Assembly (NCBI RefSeq): GCF_030690725.1
Contig: NZ_JAUYGD010000029.1
Coordinates: 1-64,000 of the forward strand
Source: Pseudomonas sp.
GTDB taxonomy: Bacteria > Pseudomonadota > Gammaproteobacteria > Pseudomonadales > Pseudomonadaceae
Length of the DNA: 64,000 bases
Direction of reading: 5' to 3'
The notes below the pieces were generated by a model. That model ran no database searches, had not been told where the DNA came from, and was given only the letters and a program-made list of their open reading frames with translations. The position numbers were made by a program, and so were the translations under genes. Positions 26,113-35,474 of this stretch are shown piece by piece (position 1 is the first letter of the stretch; each line of letters opens with the position of its first letter).

Positions 26113-27078
26113 TTACTGCTTGATCTGAGCTTCTACTTCAGCTTCTACGCGGCGGTTAACAGCGCGGCCAGCGTCGGTAGCGTTGTCAGCAACCGGACGA
26201 GCTTCGCCGTAGCCAGCAGCGTTAACGCGAGCAGCGTCTACACCGTACTGGTTGACCAGCACGTCACGAACAGCGCTTGCACGACGCTCGGACAGGTTCT
26301 GGTTGTAGGCATCGCTGCCTTTGGAGTCAGTGTGACCTTCAACCACGGTGGTGGTCTGTGGGTACTGCTTCATGAAGTCAGCCAGGTTCTTGATGTCGCC
26401 GTAGCTTTCTTCTTTAACGCTGGCTTTGTCGAAGTCGAACTTAACGTCCAGCTCAACGCGAACCAGTTCCATCGGCTCTTCAGCAGCTACTGGCTCAGGA
26501 GTCGGCTCAACAGCAGCGACAACAACTGGAGCCGGCTTGCTGCCGCCACCGAAGTTCATGCCGATACCGACGCTTGGAGCCCACTCGGTGTCGCCCTGGT
26601 CGATGTTGTACTGAGCTTCAACGCCAGCACGGGCGTAGAAGTTTTCAGTGAAGTAGTACTTGGCGCCGCCGCCGATGTTGGCGAAGGTGGAGCCGTTACG
26701 ACCACCGCGACCGGACTGGCCGATGCTCTGATCAGAGAAGCCTGCCGAAACGTAAGGACGCAGTGCGTCGCCAGCGTTGTTGAAGTGGTACAGAGCATCC
26801 AGAGCGGTGTTAGAGCCCTTGATGTTGCGGCCGTCTTCGCCACGAGCGTTGTGCACTTCGTCGTAGGCCAGGCGCAGTTCAACGTCGTCAGTCAGGTAGT
26901 AGCCGATGCTACCGCCGAACAGGTTGCCGTTGTTTTTGAAGTCACGGGCGCTGTCGAACATTTCCTTCTTAGCAAAACCCTCCACTTCGACAGCGCCTTG
27001 ACCCTGAGCCAGAACGCTGAGGGAGGATGTGGCCAGCAGCGAGCCAATGACAACGCCTAAAGTGTTTTTCAATTTCAT
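26113..27078 (-). CDS. oprF: Major outer-membrane porin OprF
   Basis: OprF (321 aa) is the main general porin and peptidoglycan-linked structural protein. It has a signal peptide ending VLAQ/GQGAVEV, an N-terminal eight-strand beta-barrel (~25-180), a short Pro-rich hinge (EPTPEPVAAEEP) and a C-terminal OmpA domain with the peptidoglycan-binding NQNLSERRA block. The hinge has no cysteines and is short; P. aeruginosa OprF has a longer hinge with a four-Cys loop. It lies downstream of sigX on the same strand, and sigma-X control of oprF is established in Pseudomonas. Confidence 0.97.
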   Translation of the reverse strand: MKLKNTLGVVIGSLLATSSLSVLAQGQGAVEVEGFAKKEMFDSARDFKNNGNLFGGSIGYYLTDDVELRLAYDEVHNARGEDGRNIKGSNTALDALYHFNNAGDALRPYVSAGFSDQSIGQSGRGGRNGSTFANIGGGAKYYFTENFYARAGVEAQYNIDQGDTEWAPSVGIGMNFGGGSKPAPVVVAAVEPTPEPVAAEEPMELVRVELDVKFDFDKASVKEESYGDIKNLADFMKQYPQTTTVVEGHTDSKGSDAYNQNLSERRASAVRDVLVNQYGVDAARVNAAGYGEARPVADNATDAGRAVNRRVEAEVEAQIKQ

Positions 27079-27108
27079 TACTAATGTTCCCTATCTTGGT
27101 GGTCAGTA

Positions 27109-27134
27109 AGTTGTCTGACAGACACAAGACAACT
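27109..27134 (-). promoter_or_regulatory. Inverted repeat in the oprF 5' region
   Basis: AGTTGTCT (27109-27116) and AGACAACT (27127-27134) form a perfect 8-bp stem with a 10-nt loop, 30 bp before the oprF start. No T-run follows on the minus strand, so it is more likely a leader hairpin or mRNA stabiliser than a sigX terminator. Confidence 0.5.
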
Positions 27135-27177
27135 CAGCCGGCTATTCTAACAGAATTAACCGCTAGCTATGACGGGT

Positions 27178-27777
27178 TTATTCAAGATAAGTTTCAGTGC
27201 TATCGGAAAATTTATCGCGCAGACGATCGAGTGCGCGTTTATAGCGCATTTTCGTGGCACTCAGGCCCATGTGCATAATGTCGGCAATCTCCTGGAACTC
27301 CAGTTCTGCGACAAAACGTAGCACCAGAATTTCTCGATCAATCGGATTGACGTGCACCAACCAACGATCAAGACCGGCCTTATCTTCAGGCTTTGGCGCC
27401 TTTTCTTCGGACGCTTCTTCAAGCGGGTCCAAACTTAAGGCGTCAATAAGACGGCGTTTACGCCGTTCTTTGCGATATTGAGTAATACATTCGTTGTAAG
27501 TAATGCTGTACAACCAGGTTTTGAACTTAGATTTACCCTCAAAGTTCTTTAGGCCATATAAGACCTTGAGCATGACCTCCTGACAAACATCGTCAGCATC
27601 GCGGTCGTTACCCAAATAACGCGCACACACGTTGAATAACGTGCGCTGGTAACGACGCATCAGCTCTTCATAAGCGCGGGTTATGTGAAATAACTCGTCA
27701 TGGGCACGCGCCACCAACTCTTCGTCCGAGAGTTCGCGGGGGTCGTAACGCAGAGACGCAGAGTGGGCTTTATTCAA
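27178..27777 (-). CDS. sigX: ECF sigma factor SigX
   Basis: SigX (199 aa) directs RNA polymerase to genes for membrane and fatty-acid homeostasis and oprF. Region 2 is seen in DADDVCQEVMLKVLYGLKNFEGKSKFKTWLY, and region 4 in ELEFQEIADIMHMGLSATKMRYKRALDRLR. No anti-sigma gene adjoins it; instead the mechanosensitive-channel-like cmpX lies upstream, as in other Pseudomonas. Codons in the linker encode a Lys/Glu-rich acidic stretch. Sequence is close to P. aeruginosa SigX from memory. Confidence 0.96.
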   Translation of the reverse strand: MNKAHSASLRYDPRELSDEELVARAHDELFHITRAYEELMRRYQRTLFNVCARYLGNDRDADDVCQEVMLKVLYGLKNFEGKSKFKTWLYSITYNECITQYRKERRKRRLIDALSLDPLEEASEEKAPKPEDKAGLDRWLVHVNPIDREILVLRFVAELEFQEIADIMHMGLSATKMRYKRALDRLRDKFSDSTETYLE

Positions 27778-27811
27778 AACGAGTCGGGCCGACAGTCAGG
27801 ACATAAGCCAG

Positions 27812-27834
27812 CGCAGCCTGCAAATCAGGCTGCG
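27812..27834 (-). promoter_or_regulatory. 9-bp inverted repeat between cmpX and sigX
   Basis: CGCAGCCTG-caaat-CAGGCTGCG is a strong hairpin without T-run on the minus strand. It may limit read-through from cmpX or form part of the sigX leader. Confidence 0.5.
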
Positions 27835-27865
27835 GATTGGCCGCATACAATAACAGGGATTAGCC

Positions 27866-28681
27866 TTAGCGGCTGCTTACCTGCTGCTCGAGCAAGGTAC
27901 GGTTGGCCACTGAAACCAGCTCGCCGGCTTCCGTCAGCAACGTGGTTTTGACCGTGCCGATTTCCTCGATCTGCCCTTCGACCGCACCAACCTGTACTTG
28001 TTGCCCAACCTCATACAACTCGCGTACATAAATACCGGCCAGAATCTGGCTGGCAATATCCCGGCTGCCCAGGCCCAGCGCCAGGGCGACCGCCAGACCC
28101 ACCGAGATCAGCACAATGGCGATCACGTTGTTGAGCAGGTCGGTTTTCACTTCAAGCTGACCGATCGCCACCGAGATACTGATGATGATCACCAGCCCCT
28201 GAGCCACGCGCCCCAGCCCGCTTGCATAATCCAGCCCGACACCTTCTGCGGCGCCGCGCACCAGGCCGCTGACCAGTTGCGCCAGCAACACGCCCGCGAG
28301 CAGCACCAGGGCGGCACCGAAGACTTTTGGCAGGTACAAGGCCAGCACATCAAGGGTTGCGGAAACCCGCTCCAGCCCTAGGGATTCGGCGGCCGTAACC
28401 AGGAAGATCAACAGCACGAACCAGTAGACGATCTTGCCGATCAGGGTCGACACCGGCACCTGAATGCCGGCGCGGCTCAGCAGCTTGGTCAGGCCCGTAC
28501 CAGCCATCAGGCGATCCAGACCGATCTTGCCGAGCAATTTCGACAGCAGCGTGTCGAGGAACTTGGCCACCACAAAACCCAGCAGTACCACCACCATGGC
28601 GCCAAACAGACGCGGGATAAAGGCGGCAATCGGGGTCCAAACGCTGGCCATCGCGTCAACCAGAACTTGAGTAAATTCCAT
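27866..28681 (-). CDS. cmpX: Putative mechanosensitive channel CmpX
   Basis: The 271-aa inner-membrane protein has transmembrane helices at about 20-40, 75-98, 115-135 and two more to ~205. It ends in a small soluble beta domain typical of the MscS fold (QVQVGAVEGQIEEIGTVKTTLLTEAGE). Glycine/alanine-rich helix GLAVALALGLGSRDIASQILAG precedes it, as in MscS pore helices. CmpX is tied to SigX activity in Pseudomonas. It overlaps closely with crfX (2-bp gap), so the two are one operon. Confidence 0.9.
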   Translation of the reverse strand: MEFTQVLVDAMASVWTPIAAFIPRLFGAMVVVLLGFVVAKFLDTLLSKLLGKIGLDRLMAGTGLTKLLSRAGIQVPVSTLIGKIVYWFVLLIFLVTAAESLGLERVSATLDVLALYLPKVFGAALVLLAGVLLAQLVSGLVRGAAEGVGLDYASGLGRVAQGLVIIISISVAIGQLEVKTDLLNNVIAIVLISVGLAVALALGLGSRDIASQILAGIYVRELYEVGQQVQVGAVEGQIEEIGTVKTTLLTEAGELVSVANRTLLEQQVSSR

Positions 28682-28683
28682 GC

Positions 28684-28929
28684 TCAGTCAGCCTTATTAA
28701 CAGTTGATTCGGTGGTTTTACGGCGCGAGACCGGCGCCACATGCGCCGAGCCGTTATTCAGTGCCAGCATCAGTGCGCCGGCCCAGTGCCCCATAAGGGC
28801 AAACAGATCGCCTGCACCGACCTGACGGTTGGCGGTTTTCAGCACGCGATGCAGACAAGCGTCATCGTCGTGACTTGAGGTGGGCGACTTGAGCAAATCG
28901 CGCAGTGATTCTTCAAAGGGATCGTGCAT
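28684..28929 (-). CDS. crfX: CrfX small protein
   Basis: The 81-aa soluble protein begins MHDPFEESLRDLLKSPT and has a small-residue-rich helix (LFALMGHWAGALMLALNNG). It matches CrfX, named for its place in the cmaX-crfX-cmpX operon; function is unknown. The start is chosen for GAGGTG just upstream. Two base pairs separate it from cmpX and 54 bp from cmaX. Confidence 0.82.
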   Translation of the reverse strand: MHDPFEESLRDLLKSPTSSHDDDACLHRVLKTANRQVGAGDLFALMGHWAGALMLALNNGSAHVAPVSRRKTTESTVNKAD

Positions 28930-28983
28930 GGCGCACCTCACAGGATGTGTCGGCTAGACGAGACGAGTACCGGGCAAGTCACA

Positions 28984-29979
28984 TCAGATCCAGCGCAAGC
29001 GACGAAACAGCAGCCACTGCACCAGCGCCACGGCGGCCATCAGCGAACAGGCAAGAAGAAAGCCATGGGGGCTTTCCGAACCCGGAATACCGCCGACATT
29101 GATGCCGAGCAGGCCGGTGAGAAAACTCATCGGCAGGAAAATCCCGGTAATGATGCCGAAGCGGTACATGGTGCGGTTCATCCGCTCATCCATGCGCCGA
29201 TTTTCCGCCTCAAGCAGCAGGTTGACCCGTTCACGGCTCAACTCCAACTCTTCGAGGTAGCGCGTCAGGCGGTTATTCAGCTCGTTCCAATAACTGCTGT
29301 CGGCGCCCACCAGCCAGGCTTGGGCACTGGCCGTGAGCTGCCCGTAGATATCGCGCTGTGGCGAGAGAAAACGCCGCAAGCTGGCGGCACGCCGGCGAAT
29401 TTGCAGCAGCGCGGCATGGTCGGGCGCCTGACTTTCCAGCGCATCGGCACGCTCTTCCTGATCGTCGACTTGCTCGGACAACTCGCCGACCAGCAGCTCG
29501 ATCTTGTCGGTCAGGTAATGCGCCAGACGCAGGATCAGCTCAGCCGAGGTTTTCGGCCCCCTGCCCGCCAGCAAGTCCTCGATCAAGGCTTCGGTTGCGT
29601 GCAACGGCCGCAAGCGCAGGGAGATCGCGCGCTGGGCATCAGCAAAAATGCGCACCGAAACCATGTCCTCAGGCTCCGCGCCCGGATTGAGGTTCAGCCC
29701 ACGCAGAAACAGCAGTAATTGCTGCTCAGGCAACGCCAGCAAACGCGGACGGGTGTTTTCTTCCAACAGCAGGTCGCAGGCAAAAACGCTCAGGCCACTG
29801 TCGGTACGCAGCCAGGTATGCGTCTGCGGGTGGCTGCGATCCCAATGCAGCCAGAGGCTTTCCTGCTCGCCCAGCACCAGACCGTGCAGTTCCTGCCGGG
29901 CAATGCTGCGGGCGCCGCCCTGACCATTAAGGACAAAGGCGTGCACCAGGCCCCATTGCGCGTTGTCACCTTCGTGCAT
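28984..29979 (-). CDS. cmaX: CorA/ZntB-family transporter CmaX
   Basis: This 331-aa CorA-superfamily metal-ion transporter has a large cytoplasmic N-terminal domain and two C-terminal transmembrane helices. The loop between them carries the signature GIN (LLGINVGGIPG), as in ZntB/CorA proteins. The long helix before it (LTRYLEELELSRERVNLLLE) is typical of the pore-lining stalk. MHEGDNAQWG is favoured as start because AGGAA lies upstream. It opens the cmaX-crfX-cmpX-sigX-oprF block; the ion is unknown. Confidence 0.9.
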   Translation of the reverse strand: MHEGDNAQWGLVHAFVLNGQGGARSIARQELHGLVLGEQESLWLHWDRSHPQTHTWLRTDSGLSVFACDLLLEENTRPRLLALPEQQLLLFLRGLNLNPGAEPEDMVSVRIFADAQRAISLRLRPLHATEALIEDLLAGRGPKTSAELILRLAHYLTDKIELLVGELSEQVDDQEERADALESQAPDHAALLQIRRRAASLRRFLSPQRDIYGQLTASAQAWLVGADSSYWNELNNRLTRYLEELELSRERVNLLLEAENRRMDERMNRTMYRFGIITGIFLPMSFLTGLLGINVGGIPGSESPHGFLLACSLMAAVALVQWLLFRRLRWI

Positions 29980-29999
29980 GACGGTTTCCTGCAAGCGCC

Positions 30000-30488
30000 C
30001 TACTCCGGCATTTGCAGCGCAGACGGCGAGATGATCACGCCGTTGTTGTCGGCATAAACAAACTCGCCCGGACGGAAGGTCACGCCGCCAAAGGTCACCG
30101 CGACATTGAGGTCACCGATACCGCGCTTATCGGTTTTCATCGGGTGACTGGCCAGGGCCTGGATGCCCAGATCAGTCTGCGCCAGCACGTCGACATCACG
30201 CACGCAGCCATACACCACAATGCCTTCCCAGCCATTCTTCGCGGCTTTCTCGGCGAGCATGTCACCGAGCAGTGCGCGGCGCATGGAAGCACCACCGTCA
30301 ACCACCAGCACTTTGCCTTTACCCGGAAGGTCGACCTGCTCCTTGACCAGCGAGTTGTCCTCGAAGCACTTGACGGTGACGATCTCGCCGCCGAAAGAGT
30401 CGCGACCACCGAAATTGCTGAACATCGGCTCAACCACCTGGACCAGTTCCGGGTAGGCGTCGCACAAATCGGGAGTGATGTAGTGCAT
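30000..30488 (-). CDS. rraA: RraA-family protein (RNase E inhibitor-like)
   Basis: The 162-aa protein belongs to the RraA family, whose E. coli member inhibits RNase E; many homologues are instead 4-hydroxy-4-methyl-2-oxoglutarate or oxaloacetate aldolases. The family block [28 protein letters not shown] contains the R-D active-site pair seen in aldolases, so enzyme activity is also possible. AGGAG-like AAGGAGC lies upstream. It is 20 bp upstream of cmaX and may be cotranscribed with it. Older annotations call it menG. Confidence 0.9.
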   Translation of the reverse strand: MHYITPDLCDAYPELVQVVEPMFSNFGGRDSFGGEIVTVKCFEDNSLVKEQVDLPGKGKVLVVDGGASMRRALLGDMLAEKAAKNGWEGIVVYGCVRDVDVLAQTDLGIQALASHPMKTDKRGIGDLNVAVTFGGVTFRPGEFVYADNNGVIISPSALQMPE

Positions 30489-30518
30489 GGCAAAGCTCCT
30501 TGGATAGTGTGAGGGTGC

Positions 30519-30818
30519 TTACAGGTCGATCCCGACCCGGTCCGCATCATAAGCCACAGGCAAATACACAAGACTGGCGCAGGGCGCATTCAGCGCGCGG
30601 CCACTGGCCAGGTCAAACTCAATTCCGTGCCGCGGGCAACGCAGCACACCAGCGGTGATGCTGGCTTTATCGAGCGCTGCACCTTGATGGGGGCAGCGGT
30701 TTTCCAGCAATAAGGTACGACCTTCGACCACCAGCAACAGCAGACTACGCCCCTGCAGCTGAAAAACCTGCCGGTAGCTGTCATCCAGGTTGAGCAAGCG
30801 TTCAAGAGCAATAAACAT
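30519..30818 (-). CDS. Rieske [2Fe-2S] ferredoxin-like protein
   Basis: The 99-aa single-domain Rieske protein has the two cluster motifs C-P-H-Q-G (residues 43-47) and C-P-R-H-G (60-64), with the expected spacing of about 15 residues. No signal peptide or membrane anchor is seen, so it is probably a cytoplasmic electron carrier of the NirD or dioxygenase-ferredoxin type. The partner reductase is not encoded nearby. It lies between rraA and an alpha/beta hydrolase on the same strand. Confidence 0.88.
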   Translation of the reverse strand: MFIALERLLNLDDSYRQVFQLQGRSLLLLVVEGRTLLLENRCPHQGAALDKASITAGVLRCPRHGIEFDLASGRALNAPCASLVYLPVAYDADRVGIDL

Positions 30819-30867
30819 CGCACCTGCGCCTTCGCGGCAAACGTGAACCGCGATACTAGCCGCAAGC

Positions 30868-31875
30868 TCACTCAGCGGAAACGGCTTTATTGCCCTCTAA
30901 CTCGCTGCTTTCCAGCTCTGCAGCCACCTGTGGGCTCTTGCGCAACCACTGCTCGACCAGCGGCCAGACCTCGCGCTGCGCTTCTTTACTGACGAGCATT
31001 TCGACATGACCGAAATCACCGCTAAAGCCATGCTTTTTGCCTAGACAGAGAAACTCGCTCAGGGGCGAGCCGAATTGCTTGAGCAACTTCTCGCAGGCCC
31101 AGGCCGGGTCCTGATGATCACCCAGCGCGGCCACGGCCATAACCGGTACACGCACCTCCGCCAGGCCTGCCCACCAATCACGCTCAGCATCGCCAAAACG
31201 GCCGAACAAGCCATGCCAACGCAAGCTTTCGACCGCCAGGCCAATCGGTTCATCCTCAGGGCCGCGCTTGAACCGCGAGCCGGAAATCACCGAGAAACGC
31301 TTGAGCAGCAAGCGGCTGCCCCACTCCAGTGGCGGTAACTTCAGTGGCCAGTAAACCCGGCTGACCTGGCTGCCAAACAACACGCCAGAGGCAACGTTGC
31401 TTTCACTCAGGTAATGCCCGCCAAGCGCGCCGGCGAGAATGATCCCGCCAAGGGAATGGCCCAGCCAATGGGCCTTTTGCGGGTTCTGCTCATACACAAA
31501 ATCGGCAATCGCCGGCAGGTCATAGCGCACGTAGTCACTGACCGTGTTGCGTGAATAGTCGCGGTTACGCGGCGACAGGCCATGGCCACGCATTTCGGCG
31601 ATCCACACATCAAAACCGGCGCGCGCCAGGTAAGGCCCCAAACCAATGCACTTGGGCGAATACCAGAAACGCCGGTTGGAGAAACTGCCGGGAATCAGTA
31701 TCACCGGCACGCCGCGATGCTGCTCATGTCCGACGCGGCCGAGACGCGTCAGTGCCAGTTCGACACTGCTGTCCGGGCTGTTGCCGGGTTTGAGGCGGTA
31801 GACATCCTCGCTCAAATCACCACGCAACTCCGCACTGATCAAGGCGACGGGGAAAAGCTCACTGCTGCTTTGCAT
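30868..31875 (-). CDS. Alpha/beta hydrolase (esterase/lipase-like)
   Basis: The 335-aa protein has the alpha/beta hydrolase fold: the oxyanion strand VPVILIPGSFSNRRFW, then AEMRGHGLSP and the nucleophile elbow GHSLGG. The acid/His residues are probably in AALGDHQDP and FGHVEML. It resembles PHB/PHA-depolymerase-like and gastric-lipase-like hydrolases; the substrate is unknown. The ATG at 31875 was chosen because the 31 codons upstream in frame run through the 81-bp repeat. That repeat forms its promoter or leader. Confidence 0.8.
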   Translation of the reverse strand: MQSSSELFPVALISAELRGDLSEDVYRLKPGNSPDSSVELALTRLGRVGHEQHRGVPVILIPGSFSNRRFWYSPKCIGLGPYLARAGFDVWIAEMRGHGLSPRNRDYSRNTVSDYVRYDLPAIADFVYEQNPQKAHWLGHSLGGIILAGALGGHYLSESNVASGVLFGSQVSRVYWPLKLPPLEWGSRLLLKRFSVISGSRFKRGPEDEPIGLAVESLRWHGLFGRFGDAERDWWAGLAEVRVPVMAVAALGDHQDPAWACEKLLKQFGSPLSEFLCLGKKHGFSGDFGHVEMLVSKEAQREVWPLVEQWLRKSPQVAAELESSELEGNKAVSAE

Positions 31876-31891
31876 CTTCTTGCTCTGGTGT

Positions 31892-31972
31892 AAAAAATTG
31901 CCGGGAGCAATTTTTGACGTCGCGTCGCGACGGCCCGAAGGGTGGTCGCCAGGGATGGCAGACCACAAAAAA
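31892..31972. repeat. 81-bp structured repeat, copy A
   Basis: Hairpin 1 pairs AAAAATTGC with GCAATTTTT; hairpin 2 is GTCGC-gtc-GCGAC; then CCC-gaa-GGG; hairpin 3 pairs GTGGTC with GACCAC. Copies of exactly the same length are at 57934 and 60792, with paired changes in hairpins 1 and 3. It lies between the hydrolase start and the ppsA terminator. Confidence 0.8.
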
Positions 31973-31993
31973 GGGCAGGATCAACCCGCCCTT
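31967..31993 (-). terminator. Intrinsic terminator of ppsA
   Basis: On the minus strand AAGGGCGGG...CCTGCCCTT leads into TTTT; it overlaps the end of repeat copy A. Confidence 0.75.
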
Positions 31994-32015
31994 GAATAGA
32001 GATTTTAAAGCGCTA

Positions 32016-34391
32016 TCAGGCTGGCGCTTGACCTTCGGCCAGGAAGAACCAGGTATCGAGCACCGAATCCGGGTTCAGCGACACGCTTTCGATGCCCTGC
32101 TCCATCAGCCAGCGCGCCAGATCCGGGTGGTCGGACGGGCCCTGACCGCAGATGCCGATGTACTTGCCGGCCTTGTTACAGGCCTGGATAGCGTTGCTCA
32201 GCAGCTTCTTCACCGCCGGGTTACGCTCATCGAACAGGTGCGCGACGATGCCGGAGTCACGGTCCAGGCCCAGGGTCAGCTGGGTCAGGTCGTTGGAACC
32301 GATGGAGAAACCGTCGAAGAACTCAAGGAACTCTTCAGCCAGAATCGCGTTGGATGGCAGTTCGCACATCATGATGACCTTCAAGCCATCCTGACCACGG
32401 GCCAGGCCGTTGGCAGCCAGCAGATCGACCACCTGGCTGGCTTCGCCCAGAGTACGCACGAAGGGCACCATGATCTCGACGTTGGTCAGGCCCATCTCGT
32501 TGCGCACTTTCTTCAGCGCGCGGCACTCCAGCTCGAAGCAGTCGCGGAACGATTCGCTGATGTAACGCGAAGCGCCACGGAAGCCCAGCATCGGGTTCTC
32601 TTCTTCCGGCTCGTACAGCTTGCCGCCGATCAGGTTGGCGTATTCGTTGGACTTGAAGTCCGACAGGCGCACGATGACCTTCTTCGGCCAGAACGCCGCA
32701 GCCAGGGTGCTGATGCCCTCGACCAGTTTCTCGACGTAGAAATTGACTGGATCGTCGTAACCGGCGATGCGCTTCTCGACGCTGTCCTTGATCTCCGGCG
32801 GCAGGCCGGCGAAGTTCAGCAGCGCTTTAGGGTGCACGCCGATCATGCGGTTGATGATGAATTCCAGGCGCGCCAGGCCAACACCTTCGTTGGGCAGCTG
32901 GGCGAAGTCGAAGGCGCGGTCGGGGTTACCGACGTTCATCATGATCTTGAACGGCAGCTCGGGCATGGCATCGACCGAATTCTTGCGGATATCGAAGCCC
33001 AGCTCGCCTTCGAAGATAAAGCCGGTGTCGCCCTCGGCGCATGAAACTGTCACACCCATGCCGTCTTTCAGCACCTGGGTGGCGTTGCCGCAGCCGACTA
33101 CCGCCGGGATACCCAGCTCACGGGCGATGATTGCCGCGTGACAGGTACGCCCGCCACGGTTGGTGACGATGGCGCTGGCGCGCTTCATTACCGGCTCCCA
33201 ATCCGGGTCGGTCATGTCGGAGACCAGAACATCGCCGGGCTGGACTTTGTCCATCTCGGACACGTCATGGATAACCCGCACGCGGCCTGCACCGATCTTC
33301 TGACCGATAGCGCGACCTTCCACCAGCACGGTGCCGGTTTCCTTGAGCAGGTAGCGCTCCATCACATTGACGTTGGTGCGGCTTTTCACCGTTTCAGGGC
33401 GCGCCTGAACGATATACAGCTTGCCGTCATCACCGTCTTTGGCCCACTCGATGTCCATCGGGCGACCGTAGTGCTTCTCGATGATCATCGCCTGCTTGGC
33501 CAGCTCGCTGACCTCAGCATCACTCAGGCAGAAGCGCGCACGTTCGGCGCGATCGACATCGACCACCTTGACCGATTTACCGGCCTTGGCTTCGTCGCCG
33601 TAGATCATCTTGATGGCTTTGCTGCCCAGATTACGGCGCAGAATCGCCGGGCGACCGGCTTCCAGCGTCTGCTTGTGCACATAGAATTCATCCGGGTTGA
33701 CCGCACCCTGCACCACGGTTTCGCCGAGGCCATAGGCGCCGGTGATAAACACCACGTCACGGAAGCCCGATTCGGTGTCGAGGGTGAACATCACGCCGGC
33801 AGTGCCGGTTTCCGAACGCACCATGCGCTGCACGCCAGCAGACAGGGCGACCAATTTATGGTCGAAGCCCTGGTGAACGCGGTAAGCGATGGCGCGGTCG
33901 TTGAACAGCGAGGCGAATACCTCTTTGGCCGCGCGGATCACGTTTTCCACGCCGCGAATGTTCAGGAAGGTTTCTTGCTGGCCGGCAAAGGAGGCGTCTG
34001 GCAGGTCTTCGGCGGTGGCCGAAGAACGCACGGCAACGGCCATATTGTCGTTACCGCCGGCCATTTCGGCGAAGGCGGTGCGGATCTGGGCGTTCAACTC
34101 TTCGGGGAAAGCCGCATCCATCACCCACTGGCGGATCTGCGCGCCGGTCTTGGCCAGGGCGTTAACGTCATCAACGTCAAGGGCATCCAGCGCGGCATGG
34201 ATCTGCTCGTTCAGGCCGCTCAGTTCGAGAAAGTCCCGGTAGGCCTGGGCCGTAGTGGCGAAACCGCCAGGCACCGAAACTCCGGCACCGGCAAGGTTGC
34301 TGATCATCTCGCCCAGGGAGGCGTTCTTGCCCCCTACGTGCTCAACATCGTGATTGCCGAGCTTATCGAGGGAAACTACGTACTCTACCAA
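32016..34391 (-). CDS. ppsA: Phosphoenolpyruvate synthase
   Basis: PpsA (791 aa, full length) converts pyruvate and ATP to PEP, AMP and phosphate for gluconeogenesis. Domains in order are the ATP-grasp nucleotide domain ([11 protein letters not shown] at the N terminus, [10 protein letters not shown]), the phosphohistidine swivel domain with catalytic His in [21 protein letters not shown] (~420), and the PEP-utilising barrel ending with [17 protein letters not shown] and the catalytic Cys in [11 protein letters not shown]. It is divergent from ppsR, which encodes its regulator, across 198 bp that must hold both promoters. Confidence 0.97.
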   Translation of the reverse strand: MVEYVVSLDKLGNHDVEHVGGKNASLGEMISNLAGAGVSVPGGFATTAQAYRDFLELSGLNEQIHAALDALDVDDVNALAKTGAQIRQWVMDAAFPEELNAQIRTAFAEMAGGNDNMAVAVRSSATAEDLPDASFAGQQETFLNIRGVENVIRAAKEVFASLFNDRAIAYRVHQGFDHKLVALSAGVQRMVRSETGTAGVMFTLDTESGFRDVVFITGAYGLGETVVQGAVNPDEFYVHKQTLEAGRPAILRRNLGSKAIKMIYGDEAKAGKSVKVVDVDRAERARFCLSDAEVSELAKQAMIIEKHYGRPMDIEWAKDGDDGKLYIVQARPETVKSRTNVNVMERYLLKETGTVLVEGRAIGQKIGAGRVRVIHDVSEMDKVQPGDVLVSDMTDPDWEPVMKRASAIVTNRGGRTCHAAIIARELGIPAVVGCGNATQVLKDGMGVTVSCAEGDTGFIFEGELGFDIRKNSVDAMPELPFKIMMNVGNPDRAFDFAQLPNEGVGLARLEFIINRMIGVHPKALLNFAGLPPEIKDSVEKRIAGYDDPVNFYVEKLVEGISTLAAAFWPKKVIVRLSDFKSNEYANLIGGKLYEPEEENPMLGFRGASRYISESFRDCFELECRALKKVRNEMGLTNVEIMVPFVRTLGEASQVVDLLAANGLARGQDGLKVIMMCELPSNAILAEEFLEFFDGFSIGSNDLTQLTLGLDRDSGIVAHLFDERNPAVKKLLSNAIQACNKAGKYIGICGQGPSDHPDLARWLMEQGIESVSLNPDSVLDTWFFLAEGQAPA

Positions 34392-34589
34392 GGTGATCTC
34401 TCCACTAAATGTTGGAAAAGCTCAGAACCCGTTCAAGGCTCTCTAGGGGCTGGGAAGCTCGGCGGCATACATGCCCGCACGATTGTGGCCTGGCCCTGGA
34501 AAATAAGTAACAATGCCGGCCAGATCGGCCCTGCAAAGGCGGGCCTATGATAGCCAAGATTCGTCCTCAGCTTAAGGCCCATGGTGCAA

Positions 34590-35408
34590 ATGAAACGAAC
34601 CGCTTTTTTCATCTCCGATGGCACCGGCATAACCGCCGAAACCCTGGGCCAAAGTCTGCTGGCACAGTTTGAAACCATCGACTTCACCAAACTCACGCGC
34701 CCTTACATCGACAGCGTGGAAAAAGCGCGCGCAATGGTACAACAAATCAACACCGCCGCAGAGAAAGACGGCGCGCGACCGATCATCTTCGACACCATCG
34801 TCAATCAGGACATTCGCGACATCCTGGCCGAATCCGATGGTTTTATGATCGACATTTTCTCGACCTTCCTCGCCCCGCTGGAGCAGGAGCTGACCTCGCA
34901 CTCCTCGTACTCGGTCGGCAAGTCCCATTCCATTGGCCACAACTCCAATTACATGGAGCGTATCGAGGCGGTCAACTTCGCCCTGGACAACGACGACGGC
35001 GCGCGCACCCACTACTACGACAAGGCCGATCTGATCCTGGTTGGCGTCTCGCGTTGCGGCAAAACGCCCACCTGCTTGTATATGGCCATGCAATACGGCA
35101 TTCGTGCCGCAAATTACCCGCTGACCGAAGACGATATGGAGCGCCTGCAGCTACCAGCCTCCCTGAAAAAGTACAAAGACAAACTGTTTGGCCTGACCAT
35201 CGACCCGGATCGCCTCACCGCCATCCGCCACGAACGCAAGCCCAACAGCCGCTACGCCAGTTTCGCCCAGTGTGAATTTGAAGTACGCGAGGTGGAAAAC
35301 CTGTTCCGCCGTGAAAATATCGCCTTTATCAATTCCACCCATTTTTCGGTTGAAGAAATTTCGGCCAAGATTCTGGTTGAAAAAGGTGTTGAGCGCCGTC
35401 TCAAGTAA
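34590..35408 (+). CDS. ppsR: PEP synthase regulatory kinase/pyrophosphorylase
   Basis: PpsR (272 aa, DUF299 family) switches PEP synthase off and on by ADP-dependent phosphorylation of an active-site threonine and phosphate-dependent dephosphorylation. N terminus [18 protein letters not shown] and the P-loop-like [15 protein letters not shown] are diagnostic. The start at MKRTAFF is the family start; an ATG three codons earlier is in frame. It is paired divergently with ppsA, confirming the substrate. Confidence 0.94.
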   Translation: MKRTAFFISDGTGITAETLGQSLLAQFETIDFTKLTRPYIDSVEKARAMVQQINTAAEKDGARPIIFDTIVNQDIRDILAESDGFMIDIFSTFLAPLEQELTSHSSYSVGKSHSIGHNSNYMERIEAVNFALDNDDGARTHYYDKADLILVGVSRCGKTPTCLYMAMQYGIRAANYPLTEDDMERLQLPASLKKYKDKLFGLTIDPDRLTAIRHERKPNSRYASFAQCEFEVREVENLFRRENIAFINSTHFSVEEISAKILVEKGVERRLK

Positions 35409-35433
35409 CCCATACAACCCATTGAAGCGAAAA

Positions 35434-35462
35434 GAAAAGGCTCGAACACTTCGAGCCTTTTC
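35434..35462. terminator. Bidirectional terminator between ppsR and prpF
   Basis: A perfect 13-bp stem (GAAAAGGCTCGAA / TTCGAGCCTTTTC) with a 3-nt loop ends both convergent units. Confidence 0.9.
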
Positions 35463-35474
35463 TCATTTATAAGC

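Noticed and set aside
25924..27060. Long open frame antisense to oprF
   Set aside because: Val/Ala/Ser-rich mirror of the oprF codons; oprF itself is certain.
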